A stretch of 13,437 nt of DNA from Helicobacteraceae bacterium (GCA_030642185.1 DAOWOG010000007.1:1-13437), one strand, 5' to 3'; counted from the stretch's first letter, positions 7,159 to 13,437 are shown. A program made the numbers and translations. Notes: generated from the sequence alone by a model not told the origin.

Positions 7159-7272
7159 TGCTATTGTTCAAGAAACGAGGCGCCCTATATATGCAACATC
7201 AGTTAAAAGTATATTTTCAACGCCGGACCTGTGTTTCGTGTTTTAGAGGTTGGTACTTGCAGGATACGAAAA

Positions 7273-7284
7273 CGGATCTATCCG
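7273..7284 (-). terminator. Possible weak terminator after the exonuclease gene
   Basis: On the minus strand CGGATAGATCCG forms a short 4-5 bp stem and is followed directly by TTTTCG, 25 bases past the exonuclease stop. The stem is short, so the call is tentative. The rest of the gap between fic-1 and the exonuclease gene (about 7160-7270) shows no gene and only a weak inverted GTTTCGT/ACGAAA pair. Confidence 0.35.
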
Positions 7285-7308
7285 CCTCTGGGTATGGTCA
7301 ACTACTTA

Positions 7309-8196
7309 TCAGCCTTCGTGTTGTGCAAGTACTTTTGTAATTGCCTCTTTTAGTTCAGGATCTATACGCTCTGCTTTATCACGCATCCATTTCAGGTAAT
7401 TCGGATCTTCTTTTACCACTTCCTCCGGTGTCAGTCCCTTATATTTTCCGAAACCGATCGTCAGTTTTACTTTACCCTTCGCTTTTTCCATAAAGTGGGT
7501 CATCGTAAACTGCAGATCGGCATCCAGATCAAAGTTTTCCAGCATATAGCGAAGTGAATTTCGATCTGTCACTGCCAGATCTTCAAAGCGTTTGCCTTTA
7601 TGCTTGCCAAAGGTCATAATTTCCAAAAGTATCGGCCCTTTACACAATTTGATCATTGCCTCAACATTCTGTTCAATACTCAGATGATCAAAAAGATTTT
7701 TCAGAACGATGACATCTCCAAGAGCATCATGCGCTTTGACTTCCACACCAAGGCTATCGATAATCGCCTGCTCCTTTTTGTAAAGCCCAAGCTGATAGCG
7801 CTTATACTGCAGACCATGCGGTGTATCGTGCGGATACTGCGCGCGTAAAATACGAAAAGTGTCTACAAGCTGCATCGCAGAGGTAAAGCCCTCTTTTTGA
7901 AGCATGGTAAGATCAAACTCCGCATTTTGAATCACCATCAGATTTTCCGACGTATTGAGTTCATTCAGGCGGGCAAATGCCGCTGTATCGATACAAGCCG
8001 GCTTACCTTCAAGCATCTCCGGCGTAATGTGGTGGATCGCCATTGAGTCAAACTTGATCGGCAACGGTGCTGCACAAAATGCATCATGCACCTCTTCAAT
8101 CTCACCGTTTTGGTTCACAACCAGATAACTCAACTGGATGATACGATCTTCTTCGGCTACACCGGTTGTTTCGGTATCTAATATTATAATTTTCAT
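7309..8196 (-). CDS. DnaQ-family 3'-5' exonuclease with two ExoX-C-like modules
   Basis: Predicted single-strand 3'-5' exonuclease of the DEDDh group. ExoI contains Asp7 and Glu9 (ILDTETTG), ExoII Asp95 (IQNAEFDLTML), and ExoIII His156 and Asp161 (AHDALGD), so all five catalytic residues of a DEDDh enzyme are present within the first 170 residues. The C-terminus holds two copies of a basic module: MTFGKHKGKRFEDLA (from 194) and IGFGKYKGLTPEEVV...DPNYLKWM (from 247). This FGK(H/Y)KG pattern is the ExoX C-terminal/DUF3820 type associated with DNA contact. One copy is the usual number in ExoX-like proteins, which makes this 295-residue protein longer than E. coli ExoX (about 220). It begins 14 bases after the 481-aa membrane-protein gene and is probably co-transcribed, with AGGAG 11 bases before the ATG. 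A repair or recombination role is likely; the link to the membrane protein is unexplained. Confidence 0.88.
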   Translation of the reverse strand: MKIIILDTETTGVAEEDRIIQLSYLVVNQNGEIEEVHDAFCAAPLPIKFDSMAIHHITPEMLEGKPACIDTAAFARLNELNTSENLMVIQNAEFDLTMLQKEGFTSAMQLVDTFRILRAQYPHDTPHGLQYKRYQLGLYKKEQAIIDSLGVEVKAHDALGDVIVLKNLFDHLSIEQNVEAMIKLCKGPILLEIMTFGKHKGKRFEDLAVTDRNSLRYMLENFDLDADLQFTMTHFMEKAKGKVKLTIGFGKYKGLTPEEVVKEDPNYLKWMRDKAERIDPELKEAITKVLAQHEG

Positions 8197-8210
8197 TTTA
8201 CGACAGACTC

Positions 8211-9656
8211 CTAATATTGTACTTTCTGTACATCTTTTAATTTCATTTTTCTGTTAACCCTGTGGTACGTATATTGTTCAATGCTGATCTGCTTATCGAG
8301 TATCTTTTTTTGAACAATAAAATTTTCATCCTGATTATAGCAGTATCTCTCCTCTGAGTTTAACTGCTGCGTCACCAACAACCTGTAGCCTGCCGGACAG
8401 TTGTCTATATCTGCTAAAGTAGTTTTTGCGTTGACACTGTTTGATTCTGCTGTGTCAAGATCCAGCAGCTTGCTGTTAATCCGGGTAAGATCGTCCACTG
8501 TAATTTCCTGATTACGCTTGATCACGTCCTTTGCGCTTTTTCTACTGTCCTTCTGCATATTTAACTGATTTGAGCCTGATCCAGATTGTTGGTCTGTCAT
8601 CATTGTGTTTGCATTATCGGGAAGTTGAGGATTTTGAGCACCGTCCGGAAGCTGAATTTGCTGTGCCTTTGCCGTCAACGCCTCTAAATCCATATTGCTG
8701 CTATTTAGTTCCCCCATTATATTGGCAGGCATGACAGAAGGCATATTGATCTTTTCCATCATTTTGGCTGCCATTTTTACTGCGACAGGACTTAGATTGA
8801 TTTTGCCGGACTTCCTGGAAGCATTTTCATCTAAATTTTCTTCACTGCCGGCATAAAAGAGGAAGTATGCAGCCAGACCCAGGGCCACAACAACAGATAC
8901 CACCATAACCGGTACCGGAATACTGCCTTTTTTTATCTCCTGTTTCTTCTTTTTTGGCAATGATGCTCTGCTGCTCTGTATATCATCATCTTCAATATCA
9001 CTGTTAAGCTCTTCAATTGATTTCGAAGCGATCTCATCAACAGGCTTCTTTGGCTGCTCATCTTGAGATTTATCAACTTTTTTTACACGTGCCTTGACAC
9101 TTTTTTCAATAAGGTTGGCATGAAATTTTGCATACTTGTAGTTTTTGATCGATTTCGCTATCTCTGTGTTGCGAGTAACGACAATATCACTAAAATATTC
9201 AACATCTTTCGGCAGCTGTGCCGTCGTTAAAACAGTACTGACCTTTTGCAAGGTATCGGAATTGACAGGCAAATTGTTATTGACGCAGTGTGCGGCGATA
9301 AAAAGAGCGTGTTTACTCTCATCATTTAAATCATTGTTTTCATTAATATACGCCATCGCTTTTTTGGACTGCAATATCACTTTCATCTGATCAGTTTTCT
9401 CACTGCTCAGTTTTGCCGCTTCAGCTTCAGCTTCTTTCTTTTCTGTATCGCAAAGGATACTCACGATATCATGGGCATACTGTATTAAAAGCTCATCCAG
9501 GTCATCTTGAGTAAGATTTGCAGAAGCCCTGAGAAGCAGCTGTCTCACATCATCCGCTACATCTTCTGTCCTAAGCAGCTCTTTAATATCTGATTCAGTT
9601 GCTATTTTCGACTGTAAATAGACAATTTTATTTTCGATTTCACCCTTACGTGACAT
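8211..9656 (-). CDS. Unrecognised single-pass membrane protein with Met/Gln/Asn-rich periplasmic segment, 481 aa
   Basis: I do not recognise a family. Residues 1-245 look cytoplasmic: helical, acidic, with likely coiled coil around 70-105 (KKEAEAEAAKLSSEKTDQ) and a basic, then acidic linker (186-225). A lysine cluster, KKKKQEIKK (235-243), precedes one transmembrane helix at about 247-268 (VPVPVMVVSVVVALGLAAYF). By the positive-inside rule the C-terminal 210 residues face the periplasm. That part starts with a methionine-rich stretch (seven Met between 295 and 322), then a low-complexity Gln/Asn/Pro linker with a doubled QLPD motif (about 335-350). It ends in a small domain with two cysteines, Cys420 (NCPAGY) and Cys439 (RYCYN), able to form a disulfide. 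The ATG at 9656 has AAGG nine bases upstream. It shares a divergent promoter region with the MORN-repeat gene and leads the exonuclease gene. Its role is unknown; the layout suggests a bitopic scaffold or sensor. Confidence 0.82.
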   Translation of the reverse strand: MSRKGEIENKIVYLQSKIATESDIKELLRTEDVADDVRQLLLRASANLTQDDLDELLIQYAHDIVSILCDTEKKEAEAEAAKLSSEKTDQMKVILQSKKAMAYINENNDLNDESKHALFIAAHCVNNNLPVNSDTLQKVSTVLTTAQLPKDVEYFSDIVVTRNTEIAKSIKNYKYAKFHANLIEKSVKARVKKVDKSQDEQPKKPVDEIASKSIEELNSDIEDDDIQSSRASLPKKKKQEIKKGSIPVPVMVVSVVVALGLAAYFLFYAGSEENLDENASRKSGKINLSPVAVKMAAKMMEKINMPSVMPANIMGELNSSNMDLEALTAKAQQIQLPDGAQNPQLPDNANTMMTDQQSGSGSNQLNMQKDSRKSAKDVIKRNQEITVDDLTRINSKLLDLDTAESNSVNAKTTLADIDNCPAGYRLLVTQQLNSEERYCYNQDENFIVQKKILDKQISIEQYTYHRVNRKMKLKDVQKVQY

Positions 9657-9692
9657 AAAGAAATACCTTGACTTTAAAGATTTAGAGATGCT

Positions 9693-9706
9693 ATTATAAC
9701 TATAAT
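9693..9706. promoter_or_regulatory. Back-to-back divergent -10 boxes
   Basis: Two perfect TATAAT boxes lie in opposite orientation only two bases apart: complement of 9693-9698 for the 481-aa gene and 9701-9706 for the Sel1/MORN gene. The whole gap between the two starts is 93 bases, so polymerase at one promoter should exclude or influence the other. This supports joint regulation of the two genes. Confidence 0.6.
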
Positions 9707-9749
9707 TTTCAACTCAATTTCTATAACAAATAAAAAAAGGGTTATTTTT

Positions 9750-11057
9750 GTGAAAATATTCATTCTTATTGCTGTATTAATTTTCTCTGTGCATGCCGCA
9801 AACGGTCAAGACGGCCTTGCGGCAGCAAAAAGAGGTGATTACTCATCGGCTTATACCCTATGGGAGCCGATTGAACAGCAGAAAAATCCTGAAGTCCAAT
9901 ACCTGCTTGCCTATATGTTTGATCGCGGATATGGCATCAAAAAAAACAAAGCGGCTGCAATAACATGGTATAACAAAGCTGCGTTACAGGGACATCTCAA
10001 AGCTCAATATAAACTTGGTTCAAAATATATCACTAAAGATGCAGACAAAGCGCTTTATTGGATAACAAAAGCTGCAAAGGGAGGCTATCCCCTGGCGCAG
10101 TATACATTGGCGGAGATCTATAAAAAACGCACCAATCTGCCAAATAACAGACAACTTGCAATACAGTGGTACAAGAAAGCGGCAGCACAAGGGATCACTG
10201 AGGCAGAAGAGGAACTTGCACAACTTGAAGAGAAGCTTGCAAACGAACAAAAAGAGGCACTTGCCCAGGTAAAACCTGTTAAGAAGCATCTGCAAGCCTC
10301 CAAACAGACTACAACAAGTCATCAAAAAAAGATCGCAAAGCAGGACGTATGTACCACAGAGCTGCAAAGAAAACGCGATGTATTTGAAGAGTTTCGCCGA
10401 CAATCAGTGCAAAAAGCAGAACAGCTGGCTAAATATCCCAGCATTGATAAAGCGAACAAAGCAGTTACCCTCTATTACCCCAATAAACAAAAACATATCA
10501 GCAGAACGATTAACAATAACGGTTTGACACTGGAAGTCGTCTGGTATGCCAACGGACAGAAGAAAACTAAACGCTTTTTAAAACAGGGCAGATCAGAAGG
10601 TGAGGCAATGAGCTGGTATCAAAACGGTCAGCTTCAGTCACGTGCAACTTATCACACCGGACTACTCTTTGGAACTGTCGAGACCTGGTATAAAAACGGA
10701 CAATCAAGAACACGATCAATCTATAAAGATGGAAAACTCGACGGCCCTGCAACCGTCTGGTATGAAAACGGGCAAAAAGAAGAAGAGAGCCGCTACAGTT
10801 TCGGGCTGCCTGACGGAAACAAAATACGCTGGTATTCAAATGGGGTCAAAGCATTAGAATCTCATTTTAAATATGGTGAAATAAACGGCAAGGTTTTGAT
10901 CTGGTATCAAAACGGAAAACAAAAAGCGAAGCAAAATTATAAAGTCGGAAAGTTAGACGGTCTGCAAACTACATGGAAAGCAGATGGCAAAAAACAGAGT
11001 TCACAGACATATCGATGCGGTGCGTTCATCAAAAAGGCCACGGGATCTTTGCCATAG
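9750..11057 (+). CDS. Exported Sel1-repeat plus MORN-variant-repeat protein, 435 aa
   Basis: A secreted or periplasmic repeat protein, likely a binding or scaffold module rather than an enzyme. It starts at GTG 9750 behind AAAAGGG, followed by a signal peptide (KIFILIAVLIFSVHA, cleavage near 16-19). Three Sel1-type helical repeats follow (about 47-81, 82-112 and 113-148), with the usual ...A..WY.KAA..G endings. A charged coiled-coil linker (about 150-232) contains one Cys201. The C-terminus has seven MORN-variant units, each marked by WYxNGQ: residues 265, 289, 313, 337, 361, 385 and 409. The spacing is exactly 24 every time, and a degenerate eighth unit sits near 241. The last unit is altered (WKADGK) and the tail YRCGAFIKKATGSLP ends abruptly. 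MORN-variant repeats occur in many bacterial surface and toxin-associated proteins. It diverges from the 481-aa membrane gene. Confidence 0.88.
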   Translation: MKIFILIAVLIFSVHAANGQDGLAAAKRGDYSSAYTLWEPIEQQKNPEVQYLLAYMFDRGYGIKKNKAAAITWYNKAALQGHLKAQYKLGSKYITKDADKALYWITKAAKGGYPLAQYTLAEIYKKRTNLPNNRQLAIQWYKKAAAQGITEAEEELAQLEEKLANEQKEALAQVKPVKKHLQASKQTTTSHQKKIAKQDVCTTELQRKRDVFEEFRRQSVQKAEQLAKYPSIDKANKAVTLYYPNKQKHISRTINNNGLTLEVVWYANGQKKTKRFLKQGRSEGEAMSWYQNGQLQSRATYHTGLLFGTVETWYKNGQSRTRSIYKDGKLDGPATVWYENGQKEEESRYSFGLPDGNKIRWYSNGVKALESHFKYGEINGKVLIWYQNGKQKAKQNYKVGKLDGLQTTWKADGKKQSSQTYRCGAFIKKATGSLP

Positions 11058-11188
11058 ACTTTAAAGGCAATCTCAACCTTCAGATCAAAGCACTTGTTGA
11101 AAAAGAGGGGCGACTGTCTGATGTTGTAGAGATCAAAGCCAAAGTCAAACAAGAGAGGGAACAAAAAGAGGTGAAATATGCGGTGTAA
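11020..11188 (+). pseudogene. Coding-like remnant in another frame, resembling the FlgA C-terminus
   Basis: Starting inside the last codons of the MORN gene, the frame two bases over reads RCVHQKGHGIFAIDFKGNL, continues with NLQIKALVEKEGRLSDVV and EIKAKVKQEREQKEVKYAV, and stops at 11186-11188. The pattern of a beta strand, then ALxxGRLxDVVxIK, then a strand resembles the C-terminal SAF-type end of the flagellar P-ring chaperone FlgA. That is recognition from memory and not a search result. The frame is open only from 10943 and has no convincing start of its own (ATG 10973 lies inside the MORN gene without a good ribosome site). Either a flgA-like 3' end was joined to the repeat gene by deletion, or a frameshift near 11020-11040 cut the repeat protein short. 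Confidence 0.35.
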
Positions 11189-11241
11189 AGATTTAGATTG
11201 TAGGAATATTTTATCATAATGTTACAATAATGGCAAAGACC

Positions 11242-12792
11242 TCATTTTTCTGGATACTTATTTACTACCCCCTCATTGGCACATTCCAAAATAAACTCAA
11301 CAAACGGTCTCACATCTTCATCGACACTTGCACTTTCCAGGGTTTGCATATATCTGTCACGATGTTCTACTTTTATAATGAGCCATGGATAGCCATGAGA
11401 AACCAATATCGCATTCATCGTAAAGCGTGCCATCCTACCGTTACCATCCATATAGGGATGAATAAATCCAAACATAAAATGCCCTAAGATTGCTCCCACA
11501 ATAGGGTCTTCTTCTTTTGCCAACAGGTCGAAGTAAGTCTCCATCGCATCTACTATGGCAATGTTAGGGAATGGTACATGCAACGAACCGCGAAGATATA
11601 CCTGATGACTCCTGTAGCCTGCCAGGTGCCGAGGTTCCAGAATTCCTGTCTGAACACTCGGTGAGAAGAGCTCACTGTACCATTTGTGATGTTCTTTATG
11701 AAGTACCTCTGTTATCGCTTCACCATTTTCAATACAAGTCACGATACTTTTCTTTACTGCCTGAAAAGCCTCATAATATCCTTTGGCTGCCAAAGCATCT
11801 CTTGTGGCTTTATCTTCAGAGTTTTGTGCCGGATCCCATACGCCGCTGGCAACTTTGGCTATGAGGTCCAAAGACACTTTATATCCTTCAATGGAGAGTG
11901 AATGGTACGCATCTGTCTGATACTTCTCTGCCATCTCCGCAATGATCTCTTCGACACTAAGCAAAGTTTTTTGCTCTTGTATAGTTATCTTCATTGAAAT
12001 TATGACAGCCCTGTACTTTTCCCACATACTTTGTAAACGCAGGGCATAAGGATTGCGTTCTCTTGAAGGTTTCAGCAAGGCTGTCTCTTTATCGAAAGGA
12101 TTCTTGAGTGATACTATTTTGAAAGTAGCTGTTTCGTAAGTCTCTTTTATACGTATGGCATCATCTTCTCTACCGACAAATTTCAATGCGCCGCCTATCC
12201 TGCTTGATGCGTCATCCATTCTGTCGCGTGTCAGAAGAATGTTAAGTAAAGCTGAAACATCTTTTACCATACTTAATGCAATCTCTATCTCTTCTTGTTT
12301 GTCTCTAAAAAAGCTTACTCCTACTTTGCACAATGCCTCTTCAAGCAAATAGACATTCAAACCATTTACCGTCACTGATTCTTTCGGAAATGCTTTTTTA
12401 TCAGGGTAGATAAATAGAGAAGTATCATAAGGCAATTTCACTTTCCCCACCGAACCTTTTTTTGTAATGACAACTATCTGCCCTGGTATAATAGAATTTT
12501 GTGTATGGAGCAGCAAAGACATCTCAGGGTTCAGACAATAGTCACGACCAAAGCGCTCATGCAAATACTTAGTGATAAACTCCCAGTACCCGGCATACCA
12601 AGTCGTACTGTCTCCATCCATGTCAGCAGGATGTGACTGATGGTACCAGCCACGGATAATAGGCTTCAGGTATCCTGCTTTTTTCAAATAGGTCATATTC
12701 TTCCCGGAAAAGTCAGCACTTTTAAATACATTGCTCTGTTCCTGTAAAACGTGCAACTCTTTTAAGGCGATGGAGAGTAGCTTGTTGCTCAC
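11242..12792 (-). CDS. Fic-domain protein, class II (self-inhibited), with N-terminal AbiEi-antitoxin-like winged helix
   Basis: Probable protein AMP-transferase fused to a DNA-binding module, 516 residues. The first 50 residues (LKELHVLQEQSNVFKSADFS then YLKKAGYLKPIIRGWYH) have the helix-turn-helix plus RGxY wing pattern of type IV antitoxins of the AbiEi kind. The following 200 residues, with LLLHTQNSIIPGQIVVIT and VNGLNVYLLEEALCKV, fit the rest of such a regulator domain. The Fic part has the inhibitory helix SLSIEG (298-303, Glu302; class II rule satisfied), a flap around GSLHVPFPNI, and the intact catalytic loop HPYMDGNGRMAR (445-456, His445). It starts at GTG 12792 behind AAGG. It shares a divergent promoter region containing tandem repeats with the 93-aa gene. 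It differs completely in layout from the other Fic protein in the window, so it is not a recent duplicate. Substrate and target are unknown; autoregulation through the N-terminal domain is inferred. Confidence 0.88.
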   Translation of the reverse strand: MSNKLLSIALKELHVLQEQSNVFKSADFSGKNMTYLKKAGYLKPIIRGWYHQSHPADMDGDSTTWYAGYWEFITKYLHERFGRDYCLNPEMSLLLHTQNSIIPGQIVVITKKGSVGKVKLPYDTSLFIYPDKKAFPKESVTVNGLNVYLLEEALCKVGVSFFRDKQEEIEIALSMVKDVSALLNILLTRDRMDDASSRIGGALKFVGREDDAIRIKETYETATFKIVSLKNPFDKETALLKPSRERNPYALRLQSMWEKYRAVIISMKITIQEQKTLLSVEEIIAEMAEKYQTDAYHSLSIEGYKVSLDLIAKVASGVWDPAQNSEDKATRDALAAKGYYEAFQAVKKSIVTCIENGEAITEVLHKEHHKWYSELFSPSVQTGILEPRHLAGYRSHQVYLRGSLHVPFPNIAIVDAMETYFDLLAKEEDPIVGAILGHFMFGFIHPYMDGNGRMARFTMNAILVSHGYPWLIIKVEHRDRYMQTLESASVDEDVRPFVEFILECANEGVVNKYPEK

Positions 12793-12825
12793 AGATTTGC
12801 CTTTTATATGATTTTATGATAAATT

Positions 12826-12877
12826 ATTTACATTATTATATCGCAATATATTTACATTGCTTTACTATCGTGATATC
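12826..12877. repeat. Two tandem 24-27 bp repeats in the fic-2/93-aa divergent promoter
   Basis: ATTTACATT occurs at 12826-12834 and 12850-12858, 24 bases apart. Each copy is followed by a related tail, one ending TATCGCAATAT and the other TATCGTGATAT. The second tail is a near-perfect palindrome (TATCGTGATA). On the minus strand a TATAAT for fic-2 (complement of 12835-12840) lies inside the first copy. On the plus strand a TACTAT (12863-12868) in the second copy could serve the 93-aa gene. This fits an operator that controls both directions, possibly bound by the winged helix of Fic-2. Confidence 0.5.
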
Positions 12878-12896
12878 AAATAAACGGAGGGGAGAG

Positions 12897-13178
12897 ATGG
12901 AAAGCAGTGATATTAATATCTGGGGATTCAAACTCGACTATGAAGACCCGGAACATAAAATAGTCAACGGTATCGATCAGATCGATATTTTTGCCCTTTT
13001 TAATGAGGAGTGGGTGATCATTAAAAAAGTAGCCATCGAAGACGGACTTGTCTATCTCATTAAAAAAGATGGCACCAGCGTCAGTTTTGATCAAAATGAT
13101 CCCAACAATGCTGAAGTTACAGCAGCACTGGAACAAGTGTCACAGGCATTTAAAGATCACTTTAAACAGTACGATTAG
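12897..13178 (+). CDS. Hypothetical acidic protein, 93 aa
   Basis: I do not recognise this protein. A reading from 12816 would add 27 residues, but the ATG at 12897 has a strong GGAGG six bases upstream and is preferred. The product is small, acidic and soluble. The first part is probably beta-rich (NIWGFKLDYEDPEHKIVNGI, then EEWVIIKKVAIEDGLVYLIKKDGTSVSF), and it ends in a helix (AEVTAALEQVSQAFKDHFKQYD). There are no cysteines, signal peptide or membrane segments. It diverges from fic-2 across the tandem repeats and is followed after 29 bases by another small gene, probably in one operon. Size, charge and neighbours would suit an immunity- or inhibitor-type protein, but nothing in the sequence proves this. 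Confidence 0.75.
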   Translation: MESSDINIWGFKLDYEDPEHKIVNGIDQIDIFALFNEEWVIIKKVAIEDGLVYLIKKDGTSVSFDQNDPNNAEVTAALEQVSQAFKDHFKQYD

Positions 13179-13207
13179 AGCATTTAGCGATGGCTGTTAG
13201 GAAAATC

Positions 13208-13437
13208 ATGAATTCAACTATCGAAGAGTATGCGGAAAAGCGTTTTAAAAATGAAAATGACATTATCACTGAAATGGAAACAATATACTTTGATGATCTT
13301 GTTGGTTGGGAATGGTTTGAACTTGACGCTATCTTCTCTTGTCTCGATCTTTCAGAATCATATTGGAGTAAATCAGATTTTATAACTGATGTCCATAAAG
13401 ATTATGATCATGAGTTGGGAGCATACTGGAAGAGTAC
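13208..13437 (+). CDS. Hypothetical protein, N-terminal part (3' end outside window)
   Basis: I do not recognise this protein. An open frame runs without a stop to the window edge, giving 76 complete codons. I chose ATG 13208, which has AGGA (13199-13202) just before it; an in-frame ATG at 13190 would add six residues with a weaker site. The visible product is acidic and rich in aromatic residues and Asp/Glu (NSTIEEYAEKRFKNENDI, ETIYFDDLVGWEWFELDAIF, SESYWSKSDFITDVHKDYDH). It is predicted helical, with one Cys and no signal peptide. It starts 29 bases after the 93-aa gene and is probably co-transcribed with it, diverging from fic-2. Confidence 0.65.
   Translation, partial: MNSTIEEYAEKRFKNENDIITEMETIYFDDLVGWEWFELDAIFSCLDLSESYWSKSDFITDVHKDYDHELGAYWKS

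Noticed and set aside
7160..7300. tRNA or small RNA gene in the fic-1/exonuclease gap
   Set aside because: No cloverleaf, T-loop GTTCRANYC or conserved RNA fold is visible, only short weak stems.
10020..10403. Antisense frames of 127 and 61 residues within the Sel1/MORN gene
   Set aside because: Rich in Cys, Phe and Leu and opposite a clear signal-peptide and repeat protein; shadows without start signals.
12816..12896. 27-residue N-terminal extension of the 93-aa protein
   Set aside because: It would be translated from the promoter repeats themselves, has no ribosome site, and the GGAGG before ATG 12897 is a much better start.

Overview
The window looks like a Campylobacterota (Epsilonproteobacteria) chromosome, most likely a free-living Sulfurimonas/Sulfurovum-type organism. 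This rests on gene content and order. The cysE then aspartate-aminotransferase order and the ilvB-ilvN-lpxD operon are arrangements I recall from Campylobacter jejuni. Extended TATAAT-like -10 boxes without a convincing -35 also fit. The exact genus cannot be fixed from the sequence alone.

Left half (1-5830) is mostly core metabolism. On the plus strand are the 3' end of a serine O-acetyltransferase gene (cysE), a VanZ-like membrane protein whose start is unusual (no ATG/GTG/TTG ahead of its first membrane helix), and a class I/II aspartate aminotransferase with its own promoter. A strong hairpin terminator follows, then two small unrecognised genes (73 aa on minus, 81 aa on plus). Next comes a tightly packed minus-strand operon, ilvB-ilvN-lpxD: the two acetolactate synthase subunits for branched-chain amino acids, and the lipid A acyltransferase LpxD. 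The operon is read from a TATAAT box near 5825.

Right half (5830-13437) is accessory in character. It holds two self-inhibited (class II) Fic adenylyltransferase-type proteins of different architecture. Fic-1 (376 aa) has an N-terminal DUF4172-like region, a Fic core and a C-terminal winged helix; it sits behind an inverted-repeat operator-like region. Fic-2 (516 aa) has an N-terminal AbiEi-antitoxin-like winged helix fused to a Fic core, and sits behind tandem repeats in a divergent promoter. Between them lie a minus-strand pair and a gene that diverges from it. The pair is an unrecognised single-pass membrane protein (481 aa) followed by a DnaQ-type 3'-5' exonuclease with two ExoX-C-like modules. 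The diverging gene encodes an exported Sel1 plus MORN-variant repeat protein. Just 3' of the repeat protein, in another frame, is a coding-like remnant that resembles the C-terminal end of FlgA.

The right edge carries a 93-aa unknown gene and the start of a further unknown gene (cut by the window), probably one operon diverging from Fic-2. I see no rRNA, tRNA, CRISPR array, transposase or integrase. The most noteworthy parts are the two Fic loci with their putative autoregulatory operators, and the membrane-protein/exonuclease/MORN cluster.
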